From Isoetes taiwanensis (taxonomy: Eukaryota; Streptophyta; Lycopodiopsida; Isoetales; Isoetaceae): a stretch of 64,000 nt of DNA. The stretch is from contig JAJEKV010000259.1 of the NCBI GenBank assembly GCA_021234155.1, forward strand, positions 246,001 to 310,000. The letters run 5' to 3'. The notes under the pieces were generated by a model. It had not been told where the DNA came from. It saw only the letters and a program-made list of their open reading frames with translations, and searched no databases. A program made the translations under genes and the position numbers. Shown in pieces: positions 32,851 through 45,063 of this stretch. The first letter of the stretch is position 1; every line of letters begins with the position of its first letter.

Positions 32851-33501
32851 TGTTCGAGCAGCCATTTATTGTTTATCTCACTTGGCGGGACCCTAGATGA
32901 TCCGAAGTGGTTGTTTGCGCATTCTTTTGTCGATAGCGTCTTCTCTCCTCATCTCTCTTTATTTTTTCTTCCTCGTATTTTTTTATCCATTTCTCCATGG
33001 GAGTGGAGTTGTAGATGAGAAACTTATTGACTTTTGCCTGTTCTTCTAGTGTGAACAATTTCTTCTGTGGTCTTCCTTCGGGAACTTCTCCAATTATAGT
33101 TGGAGTGTCTTCATCGGTCCATAATCGTGGAGCATTGGGGTGTAGATCGCCAAGAACTCTCGGTGACATAGAATAATGACTCTCGTGCTAACCAACCCCT
33201 GGGCCATGCAACCCCCTCGGCCTTGCCTTCTCGACGCATTTAAGTCCTTGAGGACCTTCGTAAAGCGTTCTATAAAAACATCCATCTAGGATTTGTTGTG
33301 CCTCGCAAGCTCTACTTGGTCCACTAAATGCACTAGTAAGTGAGTTTGTATGTCCGTAAAACTTGTTGGGAATTCTTTTCTAGCATACAACATGCCTCAA
33401 CGACCTTAGTTCGCGAGATGTCCGCAATTTCATTTGTCGGTATCTCCTTCCTTGTAATCCATCTAAATATCATTTAAGAAAGAAAAAGTTAAGTGAGAGT
33501 T
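32851..33501 (-). pseudogene. CACTA transposase DUF4218 part
   Basis: Minus-strand pieces 33285-33094 and 33169-32873 with upstream frames carry DUF4218 sequence (VFIERFTKVLKDL) and the charged tail VNKFLIYNSTPMEKWIKKYE. It continues the transposase from the right and stops at the LTR C junction, so the extreme C-terminus is missing. It is the parent of the duplicated fragment at 20823-21460. Confidence 0.75.
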
Positions 33502-35526
33502 CAAAGATCGAAAGTGTTTTCTAAACTGCATTTGAACCTCGAAAAACTCGATAGGAGACATATTGCATGTAGTGGACCGTCTACAGAGGCGACCCCCTCG
33601 TAACAATAGGCATAACAAACCGCAACATCTTATGCCAATCATGAGATTTCAACCCAGTTAACTCCCCTTCGTTAGAGAAACAATTACGCAACGAATGCAT
33701 ATATCCTGTCGGAGTCTTTATTGCCTTGATCGCTTCTCGAACGGGTTTCATACATTTTCTAGGCACGATCCAATCCACTTGTGGCCTTATTCCTTCTTCG
33801 ACATTTAACCATGCTTTAGATTTTGATCCAGCTTCTTGTAGATCTTTTCGTCGTGTCGTGATCTCGTGTCCTTACGTCCGGTGACATGCTTCCAAAATAG
33901 ACGTAAACGTTTTTAAAGATGTGCATGGGATCAAGAAGATGATGGATCTTCAATTTGGTCCAATAGGGTAGAAGGAAGAAGGATGCTTTCCACTTCATTC
34001 CTTAACCTTATTTCCTTCAGTGGCATCCCACATGTTACCCCAATCTCTCATTGTCAACCTTTTGGGAGGCTCTTCAAAGGCAATGTTTTTCTCTTGGACC
34101 CACGTGATCGAAGTCCATTTTCCATTGGCAGATATCTCTTGAAGTTTGCATAGACATTTTTGTGCAATGCCGTTGACCGGCGAGAGTTCAACTGTTCAAA
34201 CCCACACAAGTGACATGCCGCATATCCAGACACTTGGAGTCCAGAGAGTTCATACAAACCAGGCCAATCGCCGTTGTCCACATTAAGATTGCTCTCAAGG
34301 TAAATCTTCGCTCAAAGACGAAGTTCTCTTGAGACATCGTGAACTTCAATACCTTCACTCCACAATGTCAAAAGCTCATCAATAACTATTTTCGGATATG
34401 GATCTAGACTTTCCCGCTTCTTCGGTCCCGAACTAATAGTACTACCATTAAATGGCTAGTCTTCATGAGTAACCACGGTGGTAAATTATAGTTGATCAAC
34501 ACCATCGCCAAGTTGACCACGCGGGGTGATTGACGCCCATAAGGATTAACACCATCCGATTTGCCAACCCTAACCGAGATTTCGTGGCTCTCTTCCAAAC
34601 TCCGCCATGTTTCATCAATATGCTTCCATTGCTTGCAGTCACTAACCACGCCGGAGTACATTGTCACTCGACGCATTAGCGGACACCAACCCATGAGCGG
34701 CTAGAGATTCACATCAAACAATAGCCTTATCGCGAGGGATCAATGGAAAGTAGCGAACCACCTTCATCGGGGACGGTCTTTCCCTTGGCATCCGCATTGT
34801 ACCTAGAGGCACCACATTTAGGGCATGTTTACGTGTTCTTGTAGATGTCAACCGGGATAATATACCATGCAATCATTTGGACAAGCGTGAATCTTATGGT
34901 AGCCCTAAACCAAGAGTCGCCAATATATTTTTATTTCAGTGCGACTTTTGGGCATAGTGTTCCCTTGTGGGAGTATTTTCTCTTGCAATAACCTGTATAA
35001 AACAGACCTTTACGTATACATTCAACTACAAATTCAATAAGTCAAGTGATTGCAATTGTACTTACTCTAACAAAGCCAGAACATCGGCATTGCTCCATTT
35101 GAATTTGGCTTGAAGGTTTAATATCAATAAAGATGTCGTCAATCTAGATATGCTTGCACCTGGATATAATGCTTTATGCGCCTCCTCCAATAAAACGTGA
35201 TCTTCATGACCATCGTTAGGAGTATTTATATCGTCATCTAGGTCGTTGTCGAAGATTGGGCCAAATGCATCTAATATGTCGGCTATGGGTTCCTCAACTT
35301 CCATGAAGTCGTCCATAGGGGCATTGTCATCATCTTCATCATCGTATTCCTGTTCATCTTCATCATTGTACTCTTCATTATGCGTTGTGCCCATGTTTGT
35401 ACCATACTGCTCAATGTATTCTAATTCTGCTATCCGCAATGACTTTTGATGTCGCCAATTCAGTACGCTTGGATGTGGTCTTATATCCACTTGCCTACCC
35501 TGCACGTCAGATTGTGATTGATACAT
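33502..35526 (-). pseudogene. CACTA TNP2-type transposase, fragmented
   Basis: The order on the minus strand follows plant En/Spm transposases. An acidic N-terminal region (DEDEQEYDDEDDD) leads to EAHKALYPGASISRLT (35526-35062). Next come a CPKCGASRYNA zinc-ribbon-like piece near 34.8 kb, GKSDGVNPYGRQSPRVVNLA and YNLPPWLLMKTSHLM (34694-34404), SGYAACHLCGFEQ (34281-34054), HHLLDPMHIFKNVYV (33998-33816) and GLKSHDWHKMLRFVMPI (33778-33581). The segments are split by stops and frame changes; some gaps may be introns, others decay. The protein would bind and cut CACTA ends. Not functional as written. Confidence 0.8.
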
Positions 35527-35629
35527 ACATTGAGAGCCCGTGTTTGTTAAATTTTAAGCATTTAATAACGAACGAAATATAAAATTTTATGTCATAATCA
35601 AAGCATATATTGAAGATATAATACACATT

Positions 35630-35700
35630 TATCTTCAATATGTGCAATCTCATTCCAAGAGAAGAAGAAGAAGAATTCGAAGAAGAAGAAGAAGAAAAAT
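35630..35700. repeat. GAA-rich microsatellite
   Basis: An impure (GAA)n run lies between the SET-like frame and the transposase N-terminus. On the minus strand it encodes only Ser/Phe runs. Confidence 0.6.
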
Positions 35701-35743
35701 GGTGCATTCCGACAAAAATTATATGAGTAATTTGAGTACATCA

Positions 35744-37071
35744 TCAAAGGACCTCCGGTATTGGTCTACCGTATTCATATTCAATGAACAATTCATCATC
35801 AATACACAAAGTTTTTATAGCATAAACCATGATATATCTCCCGTCAATTTTACGGCTAAAAAAATCTTCTTGGTCTTTGTTTGCCTCGACAAATTCACAA
35901 TTGGTAGCTTCAGGATTCTCGATAGAGCTATTAATAAAAAAAGCAAAGGTTTCCATGCAACCGAGGACGACCATCAATATATGTGAAGCTTATGTAGTCA
36001 TCGGGCTTGGATATTGTTCGTGCATTTGAATTTAGGCCATAGATGAGCATGCGCCATCGATGCTTACTCAATTTATGCCAAGTGTCCGAAGTTATATTCG
36101 GGACCTACATATGGCATTAAAGGAACAAGTGTACCATCTTTGACTTTCACACTAGTCATAATATATAATCCCAGGCCAAGACCGGGACCCGACTATTTTT
36201 AATCATGTAACCGCCTACCCCAATATGTAAATTGCTCCCCATAAATAATTGGCTTGCCTCTAGGCCATGCATTGAATTTCTTACGATCTTTATCTCAGAA
36301 GGGTTGGACCAAATGGACTAGTGAAGGTGGAAGATTATTTTCTTCGACATGATCTAGTACATTCCAATTTTGATGAACATTGTCATTCCCTCCAATCTTG
36401 GCAACGGCCATTGCACGACGAAGTTCTATCAATGTAATGGGATACTCTTTGAGGAAGTTGATGGCTTTCTTTTTGTGGGTTTTCTATGAACGCATTCATA
36501 GTATCAACATCATCTACTTCCAATGACAACATAACCCCAAAATCTATATACTGCTTCGAGCTCACTTCATTCTCAATTTCTTCCTAACAAAATACAAGCA
36601 AACTAAGTTAAGACATCGATTCAAGTACATGAGAGTAGTTGATTCGAGTTCATAAGATTCGTGTATTATACCTCGTTGGAATACCCCACATGTGCGTCCG
36701 AGAGCACTGGATTTGTCGGGCATTCACCATATTTCTCAACATGGTCGAGGACAGTCTTTCTCATCCGTTTTATTTTTCCTTTGCACATCGAACAATTGCA
36801 ATATAACCGCTCTGTCAAGTACAACTGCAAAAAAAAAAAGTAACATCAAGATATAAAGTTAACTAATCATTCGAAACATGTTTATGGTACATACATCGGC
36901 GGCATTCATTTCATGCACACCACCCCAGCCTCTAGGAAGACTAGGTCCACTGGGTCTAATTGGACTATTTGTGGCAATTGTTGGGGTAACATTCTTGCGC
37001 AAGTCGCCATGTAACTTTCTCAAAGCTTTCTGTCTCACTTTACGTTCAAATTCCTTCTGACGTTCGTCCAT
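35744..37071 (-). pseudogene. SET-like reading frame in the CACTA 5' region
   Basis: On the minus strand this begins with a basic segment (MDERQKEFERKVRQKALRKL). A Cys-containing segment, RLYCNCSMCKGKIKRMRKTV, follows at about 36.8 kb and resembles the N-terminal zinc region of CACTA proteins. Next is FLKEYPITLIELRRAMAVAK. From 36.2 kb GLGLGLYIMTSVKVKDGTLV is followed, after frame slips, by NSSIENPEATNCEFVEA and IMVYAIKTLCIDDELFIEYE. The last two match the core and post-core of SET lysine methyltransferases (N-x-S...NCEF...AI..I...ELF..Y.YG). The usual NH in NHSC is replaced by NS. It is probably a captured host domain or a second CACTA gene; inactive as written. Confidence 0.5.
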
Positions 37072-37115
37072 GTTGTTTTTCTAGTAAACAATCTTATATT
37101 ATAACTAGAAAAAGT

Positions 37116-37132
37116 GCCCAGCGTTGCTGGGC
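37116..37132 (-). other. Helitron 3' terminal hairpin (inner)
   Basis: A 7-bp perfect stem with a 3-base loop lies 7 bases before CTAG on the minus strand. It matches the hairpin at 47036-47052 of the outer element except in the loop. Confidence 0.8.
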
Positions 37133-40100
37133 TTTTCGTCAAGTGTAAGTTAAAAATTAATTGAAGGTAGTAGATTTAAGTTGAGAACATCTAAAGAGCA
37201 AAAAATATATAAGTACAATGTTTAGTGTCTCAGAGCGTCATTTGTAACATTCAAACTCAACCTTTTTCCTTCTTCCTCTTTTTAGAGCTAATAAATTTAG
37301 CGACTATGCGTGACAAAGTATATATAAAATGTGTATTTGAGATTCTAGGATTGTATTCCTTGTTGTATTGCAATGAATGCTTAATTTTAATGCAAGGTCT
37401 TGTGAAAGCAAGTTCGACGATGTTGGGCAAAGAATAGAAGAGAAATTTTCTATTTATTAACCCCTTTACCATTCTCAAATATCAAAATAGTTGTATAACA
37501 CGCCAAAAAGCAAATATTTTGTAATACATCCTACATTTAAAAGAAGTTAACATAATTAATTGAAGTGCTTAAACAGAAGAAATATATTACTTCATGAGCC
37601 CAAGTAATCCTTCACAATAATTATATTCAACACAATAATTATATTCAACCTGAATGTTCTAAATATGTTGCAAAGACAAAAAAGTGGCAAATTTTTGGTG
37701 TACTCCTTCACAGTAATAGTAATATGTTGAGTCAAACTAAAATATATTGCAAAAGACAAAACTTGGCATTTGTTTGGCATGAAGAAATCTCAATTTAAGG
37801 ACAATACAATATTTAATCATATCAATGATGGTATTAGCTAAATCAGATAACATAAAAGATTATTTTCATTCACTATGCTCACCTTGCCTTCACAATGGCC
37901 CGAATACATAATTTCCATATTAAGAGCAACTTGAGGAACTTTTTAACCGGTCAAATCCAATAATGCTAAAAATATGCTTTCCGTGATGCCATCTCGGTTT
38001 TGATATGAATATTCATCATATTGGTTTCCATGTGCCAAGAGTCAGATGTTAAGTATTCTTTAGCGATAGAATATGCATCATATTTTATCACTGCATAGCT
38101 TTATGACTTGATCTATAAGGATATACATAGAATCATAAGGTTTGAAGGAGAACCCAAGTTGTAATTTTTCAAAACAATATTCTAGAGAAGGTATACATCC
38201 TAGAATATACATAGAGAGGGTATACATCCTAGAATGTGTCAGATTGTTACTTTTAGAACCAAATACATAAGCGGAGATGCAGATTTTGGTTCAGAGCGAA
38301 GCAAATGCAACCTGACATAGACAAGAACTGCAAGAAATACAGAGGCTTGAAGAGCAGCTTCTGAAACATGAAGTTGACGGCTTCATGATTAGTAGAGCTT
38401 GTCTGGGAGACTGATTATGCTTTCACCAAGCACATAATCGTTAACATTAAATTCAGAACACATAATAAAACATGTCTTTTGAAATAATAAAAGAAATGGT
38501 CTTACAACGTTTTTATCTTTGCTATCTAACATAGCTAATGACCTTGCTTCTGCTCATCTCCTAGCATTCCAGACTCCATTGCAACTCTTATCTCTTCTCT
38601 TGCAACTCTTATCTCTTCTCTGCCAGATTCCATTGGAAGTCGTGATAACAAGGCTGGAGGTGGAAAAGTTGCAACCCAGAATATATTTGATGGATCATGA
38701 ACTCATAGCCAGAAAGAATAAGAGATAATGTTAAGACTTTAATGAGTGCTGAAACAATACGTAATATATGGAGTCAAATCAGGACAAGCATTTAAAAGAA
38801 AAGCAATCATAGAAACAACATAAAATGCTTCTAATACAATATAAGTGGCCAAAATGCATTGTGTGATAAGTTCACAAACTTAATCAAAAGCAAGCTACAA
38901 GGTCGGGTGAAATGCGCAAATGAACCCGCCTCTAATTTCGGAGCAAGAAAATAAGTGCTACTATTTTGAGGCCACTGATACGTTAGTGGAACCTAATTTA
39001 TACAAGACAAAAAAAGAGATTTCATGTATTACAAACAACCAAATATGGCTTTTATCCACCACATCATGTGTAGTTAGCTAACTTATATCCAAGTCAAGTA
39101 GTTTGTCCACATCAAGATATGTGTACATGCAAACTAGCTTGTTCCCAAATCAGCCTTGTCCACATCAGTTTGGTTATAATAGCTTGTTCCCAAGTCAGCC
39201 TTGTCCACATCAGTTTGGTTACAATAGATGAGGTTGTTCTGTTGTTTCTTCTTGATGTTTATGGTCCTTTGTTTAGATTGTAAAGGGTAACTTATTTTGT
39301 AGGCATCGACTGGAGTAATCCTTGCAGAAACATGTGTAGTAAGCAATACTTTCCTTAAGGTGAGAACTTAATGTTCATTGTCGGTTTAGGTTTTTTTTTT
39401 TCCATCCTGTTTTAGCTGAGCATTACTTACCAATAACCAAGCCAATTGTCTGCACCTTAAGAAGCTGCATAGTGATTGGACAATAATGTGATAATAAAAG
39501 CTGCACCCATCAAAATAAAGTGATGAAAGACATAAAGTGCATCTAAACATCTTTTAGCAACTCGTGTTGGGTTGAAAATGCAGAACTTGCATATTAGTTC
39601 CATAATGAATCCTACCAAGAACTCTTCAAACGAAAAAATGTGGAATTCATTATGAAATGAAATATGATCAACAGAAAATTGAACGAAGGCCAAGAAATAA
39701 GCTCTGTTATGGATGTCTGCTAGGTAAGCATGTAAGATTACCGTTTCGTAAATATGGTAAACATTCGAATGTAATATTGAAATTGATGCAGTAATCCAAG
39801 CATTATATACTCATCAAAGTGACCTTCAAGTGCTGCTGCAATTTGGCTTTTCGAATCCAATCGTTCTCTCTATATCTCAGCCCTCAAACTCTTCTCTGCA
39901 GACCATTATTATAAGATGTCTCTCCTTTTCAACCAAGGAAGGCTATGATATGATATATGGAAGAACAGATACTTGATTGATCCTCTTCCAGTATGATTTC
40001 CACGTAGAAAGGCTATGACACATGAAAGAACATAGACTTACTTGATTGTGTAACAAAGATAAAAGATACAATAGAGAATGCTGGCAAACACCCAAGAAAC

Positions 40101-40500
40101 GTTGAATCCTTTAAATATTGAACATTCATTTTACTTAATGACCGATAATTTCTACACCGCTTCCTCATCAAAGATATGGTATCTTAAATGATGATGGGTC
40201 GATTATCACCACGCGAGTGTGCATTAAAGAACCATATATTCCTCGTGGAGCAATGATATTGGACACACTCCAAGTTTGCTCTATGTTCAAACACAAAGCC
40301 TTTTTCCATTAATTATCTTATGAACATGGCAATGCTCTTTTCCCAGTATTAAATTTCACATGCCATCTTTTATAACTAAAGTTTAAGTCATGCATCTCAG
40401 GCAGTTACAGAAAAGTTTGAAGTAGAGCCAAGGAGTTTACATGGACCATGTAAAAGAGATGAGTTGTCGATAGATTTGAGAAAATTAAAGACATTGAAAG
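37133..40500. other. Helitron interior, no gene recognised
   Basis: AT-rich, with only short ORFs. Two direct copies of a ~40-base unit containing CAGCCTTGTCCACATCAGTT lie at 39150-39225. Nothing else is recognised. Confidence 0.4.
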
Positions 40501-41187
40501 TGCAAATGAAAACATTATGTCGAGCGATGCGATGATGATAAGGAGATTGTCAAGATTCGTGAGACCATGCGAGAAAAAGGACAAGAAGAGACAAAGGGCA
40601 CCAAGTTTGGTGCCGCGAAATGTGGCAGAAGGTACAATAGAAAATATTGTGAGTGGAAAGGTTGGAAAAGGGAGGCAGATCTGGTAAAATCAAAGGGAAC
40701 AAAATCATCAATGAAGATAATCAAATCACTTATCATAAATCAAAAGGAAAGGCAAGTGGATGAAGGGGATGCCGAAAGCATTTATCCGAAGTGCAAATGG
40801 CTCAACAACTTTTGGAGTGGTTTTTTAAAATGGAAAATGCCGGAATAGGAAATTTATTATTTTCCGTAGGTCGTTTTCTCAAGTCCGATTTTTACCGCAT
40901 TATGTTTTATTTGTTAAATATGGAGACCTAGGGGGCATTATCAAATGCAATTCTTTGTACATGTGAGACCATTTGTGGTTTTGTTTTGGTCACAGAGGAA
41001 GCTTGCAATTGCGAAGAAGAAAGCCGATGTGATACATCAACATCTAGATGTTTTGGGCTAACCGTTGTTGAAACGTGGATAGAGTAACATGAGGCAAACC
41101 GATACTTATGCATGGCGGGATATTAGAACATGGATGAATGTATTGCTAAGGCAAATGTGCCTAAACGGGGTTGAGGGGTGCCAGAAA

Positions 41188-42332
41188 GGTGGTCCATCAT
41201 ATGAAATATTGGAATGCAAAAGTGGACGCGGCATATGCCGGATGTAGAACGAAGTTACAAGCATGAACACATGAGCAACTTGATGCTAGAGCCTCAGATG
41301 TCATCCTCCATAGCAAAATTGTTTTCTAGTCAATCTTCTGCTGAAAAGCTCACTCCACCATCTATATATAATATCCGGTATAAAAAGACTATATTCTTTA
41401 ATCGTCTTGAATATCCACACTCAAAATTTGGCGATGGATAATTTGCACTCATCGGACTTGCAATGGGATTTGAAAACCGACTCGAGAGTGTGAAGTCCAA
41501 CTGGAGATATTGAAGGATGCCGGAATGCTTGTATATGAGAAGAGGGCGGGCTGATAATTTGTCGTGTGCATCATAGCTTGCCGCTCTAAGGAAAAAAGGC
41601 GCAATGCATATGGAGCCCGTAATCTTGCTCTCATGTGTTCATTGGACCCGATTTGTCTGGCCGAGGAAAGTCACCTTAATAGAAATTTCTGCAGGGACAC
41701 CTCGCCAGAGTCATGAGGTGACGGCGGAGCGTAAGAGGGATGTCCTTGCTCAACCCGAAGTGTAGGATATTGCCAACCTTTCGCATGCGCACACATTATA
41801 TAAATTCTCATGTGTTGCATAAGAAGTAGGGACCTAACCGCCTAGGAGCCCGGCTCAACCGCAAATGACCGAGGATAGTGTGGTTTTGACCTTGCATGTC
41901 CAGTACTTTGATGTTGGACTGGGTTTAGCCTTGTATAAGGACTAATTTCACCCCTCTGATTTGGCATGCAAGGTTGATTCAGTGTTCATGATTCCTCCCA
42001 ATAAGGAAGGTGATTTCCTCGTGGCATTGTATGTACCCCAGCTTGTTCTGAATTATAGGCATTTTGTCCTGGAGGAGGTCAGGAGATCATGAGAATACTG
42101 TGTGCTTGATGTAGGAAATCTTACCACCGAGACCAATCAAGCATACATCCTGGCCGGGCAGAAAGGTGGTCCACGATATGAAATATTAGAATGCAAAAGT
42201 GGAGGTGCATATGCTGGATCTAGAACAGAGATAGAAACATGAACACATGAGCAGCTTGATGCTAGAGCCTGGAGATGTCATCCTCCATAGCAAGATTGTT
42301 TTTTTCCAGCCAATCTTCTGAAAAAGCTCAAT
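41188..42332. repeat. ~168-bp direct repeat inside the Helitron
   Basis: 41188-41355 and 42164-42332 are near-copies (shared: GAACACATGAGCA and TTGATGCTAGAGCCT). They are separated by about 810 bases of unrelated sequence. They point to an internal duplication or two captures of the same fragment. Confidence 0.7.
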
Positions 42333-42769
42333 TTATGGTCACGGACCCAAAGTTCAATATCTGGTGCATGCAAATCACTAAATACTACTTTTAAAGCATT
42401 TTTAGAAGCAAAGGGTAAAAAATATGTTTACCTTAGGTATGCATTCTTTTTTCCCGTGGGTAGCAGGACATTGCTTTTAATAAATTGTAACGGACCAGAA
42501 CTTCAAATATTAAAGGTCGGATAATATATGCATGGTCAAGATGATGTGGAAGCCTGGCATACATTAGAAACATGTGTCCATGTTATAAATCTACACATAC
42601 ATAGTTACAAAGTTGACATCTTATACAAATTAACACTATCTTTAGAAAAGATGTTAACACTATCTTCTAGGAGTATAAGCTTTACATAATCATATCTAGA
42701 CTTATGGTATAAGCTAATCCATTCTTCTTTGGAAAAGAGCTGATGTGTTGGTTATGGTCTTACACATAT

Positions 42770-43250
42770 CACATTTGTGTAAGACATCCAAACTTCCACA
42801 CTTACTATAATATCAATAAGGGTGCTTCCTACCACGACGTCCAATTGAAGCCCACTTCCAATAATTTGCTCATGGATACACCTCATCTGCTCTAATCCCC
42901 CAATACTGCCACAAGCTTTCAAGGCACTTGAAAATGGACTGCTGTTTGGCTTGATCCCCTGATTCTGCATATGGCAGAAAGCTTCTAAAGCAAGATCATG
43001 TTTGCCATGATGCACATATCCAGCCATCATCACCGCACAGAGATAACATCTCGATTATGTGAAGTATCAAAGATTGCACATGCCTCTGACAAGCTACCAC
43101 ATTTGGCATACATATCTATCAGTGTATTCCCTACAATAATATCAGATTGCATGCCACTATTGATGATGTGCCTATGTACATACCTTCCGGTGATGAAATT
43201 TGCTCTAAAGGCATGCTAGCAAGGTAACCACGAGGAATCTATACATTGAA
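42770..43250 (-). pseudogene. PPR protein fragment captured in Helitron
   Basis: On the minus strand, around 43220-43040 the frame reads IINSGMQSDIIVGNTLIDMY and AKCGSLSEACAIFD. After a one-base slip it reads ALEAFCHMQNQGIKPNSSPF, then LKACGSIGGL and SGLQLDVVVGSTLID. These are consecutive PLS-class pentatricopeptide repeats, of organelle RNA-editing or processing proteins. About 150 residues remain from a protein that normally has several hundred. There is no start or C-terminal domain and at least one frameshift. It is a gene fragment, probably carried by the Helitron. Confidence 0.8.
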
Positions 43251-44231
43251 TTGAATGGTTCTAATGTGACGTGATCGCAACATGATGTCCTTTGTACATA
43301 AAATTGGAACATGTACAGCTCAAGTGTGTAAGAGAACCTTGTCTAAAATTGGAAACATAGAGCAAAGGAAGAAATTCGTTCACTCAACGTAAACCGGGTT
43401 CGATGGGCAAAATGATAGCATTTGAATTGAATTGTTTGTCTTAAAAATGCACCCCGGATCGTAAATCGCAGGAGCTATGGATTTATCCCAAGGCCTCAAT
43501 CGATTGTTAAGTTTTGTTTTATCATGGATCAGAAAATCGCTGAAATTAACCCGGTTTCGAAACTTGGTTGCCTCAAGAAATTCATCGGCCTTACCAAGCC
43601 GCCTTCTACTAAGAAAAAGCTCGGGGCATTTCTCCTATGCATTTACTCCCTAAGGTTAAAACAAAGACTACACATTGTTTGAAGCTTGCGGGGCCTTCTA
43701 TTTGCAACTTACCGGGCATGCGACCATCGAGCCGAAAGTGACATGCTCCAAACAAGAAAACTCCCAAAAGAGGCATTGCCGACCTAAATACCTGCCGACC
43801 TATATGAATATTAATAACATCTTTCATGTCTCAAGGCGTTTTAATCAGAATCTGCAAAGACATATGCATAGAAAAGGGTAAGCAGAATTTCTGGCTTGAA
43901 TATTGCCACCAGACCAAATCGTCTCTAAAAAGCGACCATTACACAGTGATAAATTATGCACAGGCGAATGAATTTTAAGCAAACCTCCCAAGAATAGTCG
44001 AAATAGAGTAGATCTGGGATGGAATCCATTTTCGGGTTTAATCCTCTTGAAGTCTTCTATAATCTTGCAAACGCAGCTGCAAAAATGGGACGATTTAGAT
44101 GGAAAATCCATCACCGAACTTCGGATTTCGCTGTCAGACTTAGGGATCAAAGGATTAATGGCTCTATCTAAACTCTCCCAATTTCGCATGCATAACCGAC
44201 TCCGTCGCATCAAACAAAACCGCATTAAACC

Positions 44232-44275
44232 GCTTCTCTACTGGTTCTGCTCCCGCATTAAACCAGTAGAGAAGC
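44232..44275. repeat. 15-bp perfect inverted repeat
   Basis: GCTTCTCTACTGGTT at 44232-44246 and AACCAGTAGAGAAGC at 44261-44275 flank a 14-base loop. It lies within the Helitron near its 5' end on the minus strand. Purpose unknown. Confidence 0.85.
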
Positions 44276-45063
44276 AATTGGAAACTCTTTCATGCTGAAG
44301 CGTGAAAATAAAGGACACGGTTAGGAAAGAACTAAAAAATGCCAGATTCATGGCTAGGGCAGGACCCGATTTGGCTTTGCATGTAGGCATGGCAATAAAT
44401 AAAAGTGAGGATCTACCTGAGACTAAGACCTGATTTACTGCTAAGCCGACTTCTACTCCAAGCATAACAGAACCCTGAGAAGAAAACCTGAAAAGAAAGT
44501 TAATACTTCTCAGATAAGCAGAAATGTAGATTGCCCAGAGAAAGCTCAGAGAATACAAAAATCAAGTGAAAACCTTCTGTAAAACTGGAAAACGTTCCAT
44601 ATAATCGAAAGATCTAAAGAGAAGAAAGAAAGAAGAGTTAAGGTCCTACCTTTACTTGCTATGGCGATTCACGGAGCATCCGACTATTTTGCCGTTTATA
44701 CAGGCACTCGTTATTAGGGAGACACTCATCAACATTTCAAGTAGATACGAAGGAAAGAAGCACCTGTAATGTTCGAATAAAGTGGAAGACCCAACCGCTG
44801 TTGGAAAAGGGAAGAAACACACCACATATGGAGACCCAACCGCTCTTGAAAAAAGGAAAATGCATCTCAGCCATCTATTCAATCCAACGGCCAAAAATGC
44901 GCACAAACTATCCTAAAACGCCATTATTATTATATATAGATAGATGTTTTAGCGTGTTGTATCAAGCCCTAATTTGAATGACCGAGATCGTCTTATTGCA
45001 TCCAAAGGCAGAGATTTATCGCACGACTTTTGACCACTATGATTGGTCATGTTTTGATGTCTT

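Larger units (their letters stand above)
37105..44940 (-). mobile_element. Inner Helitron, 7.8 kb, non-autonomous
   Basis: In minus orientation it starts TCTATATATAATAATAATGG at 44940 after a host A. It ends with the stem GCCCAGC-AAC-GCTGGGC (37132-37116), then ACTTTTT and CTAG (37108-37105) before a host T. Insertion between A and T without target duplication is the Helitron rule. No Rep or helicase domain was found. The interior holds a PPR fragment and other decayed sequence, consistent with gene-fragment capture. Confidence 0.75.
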
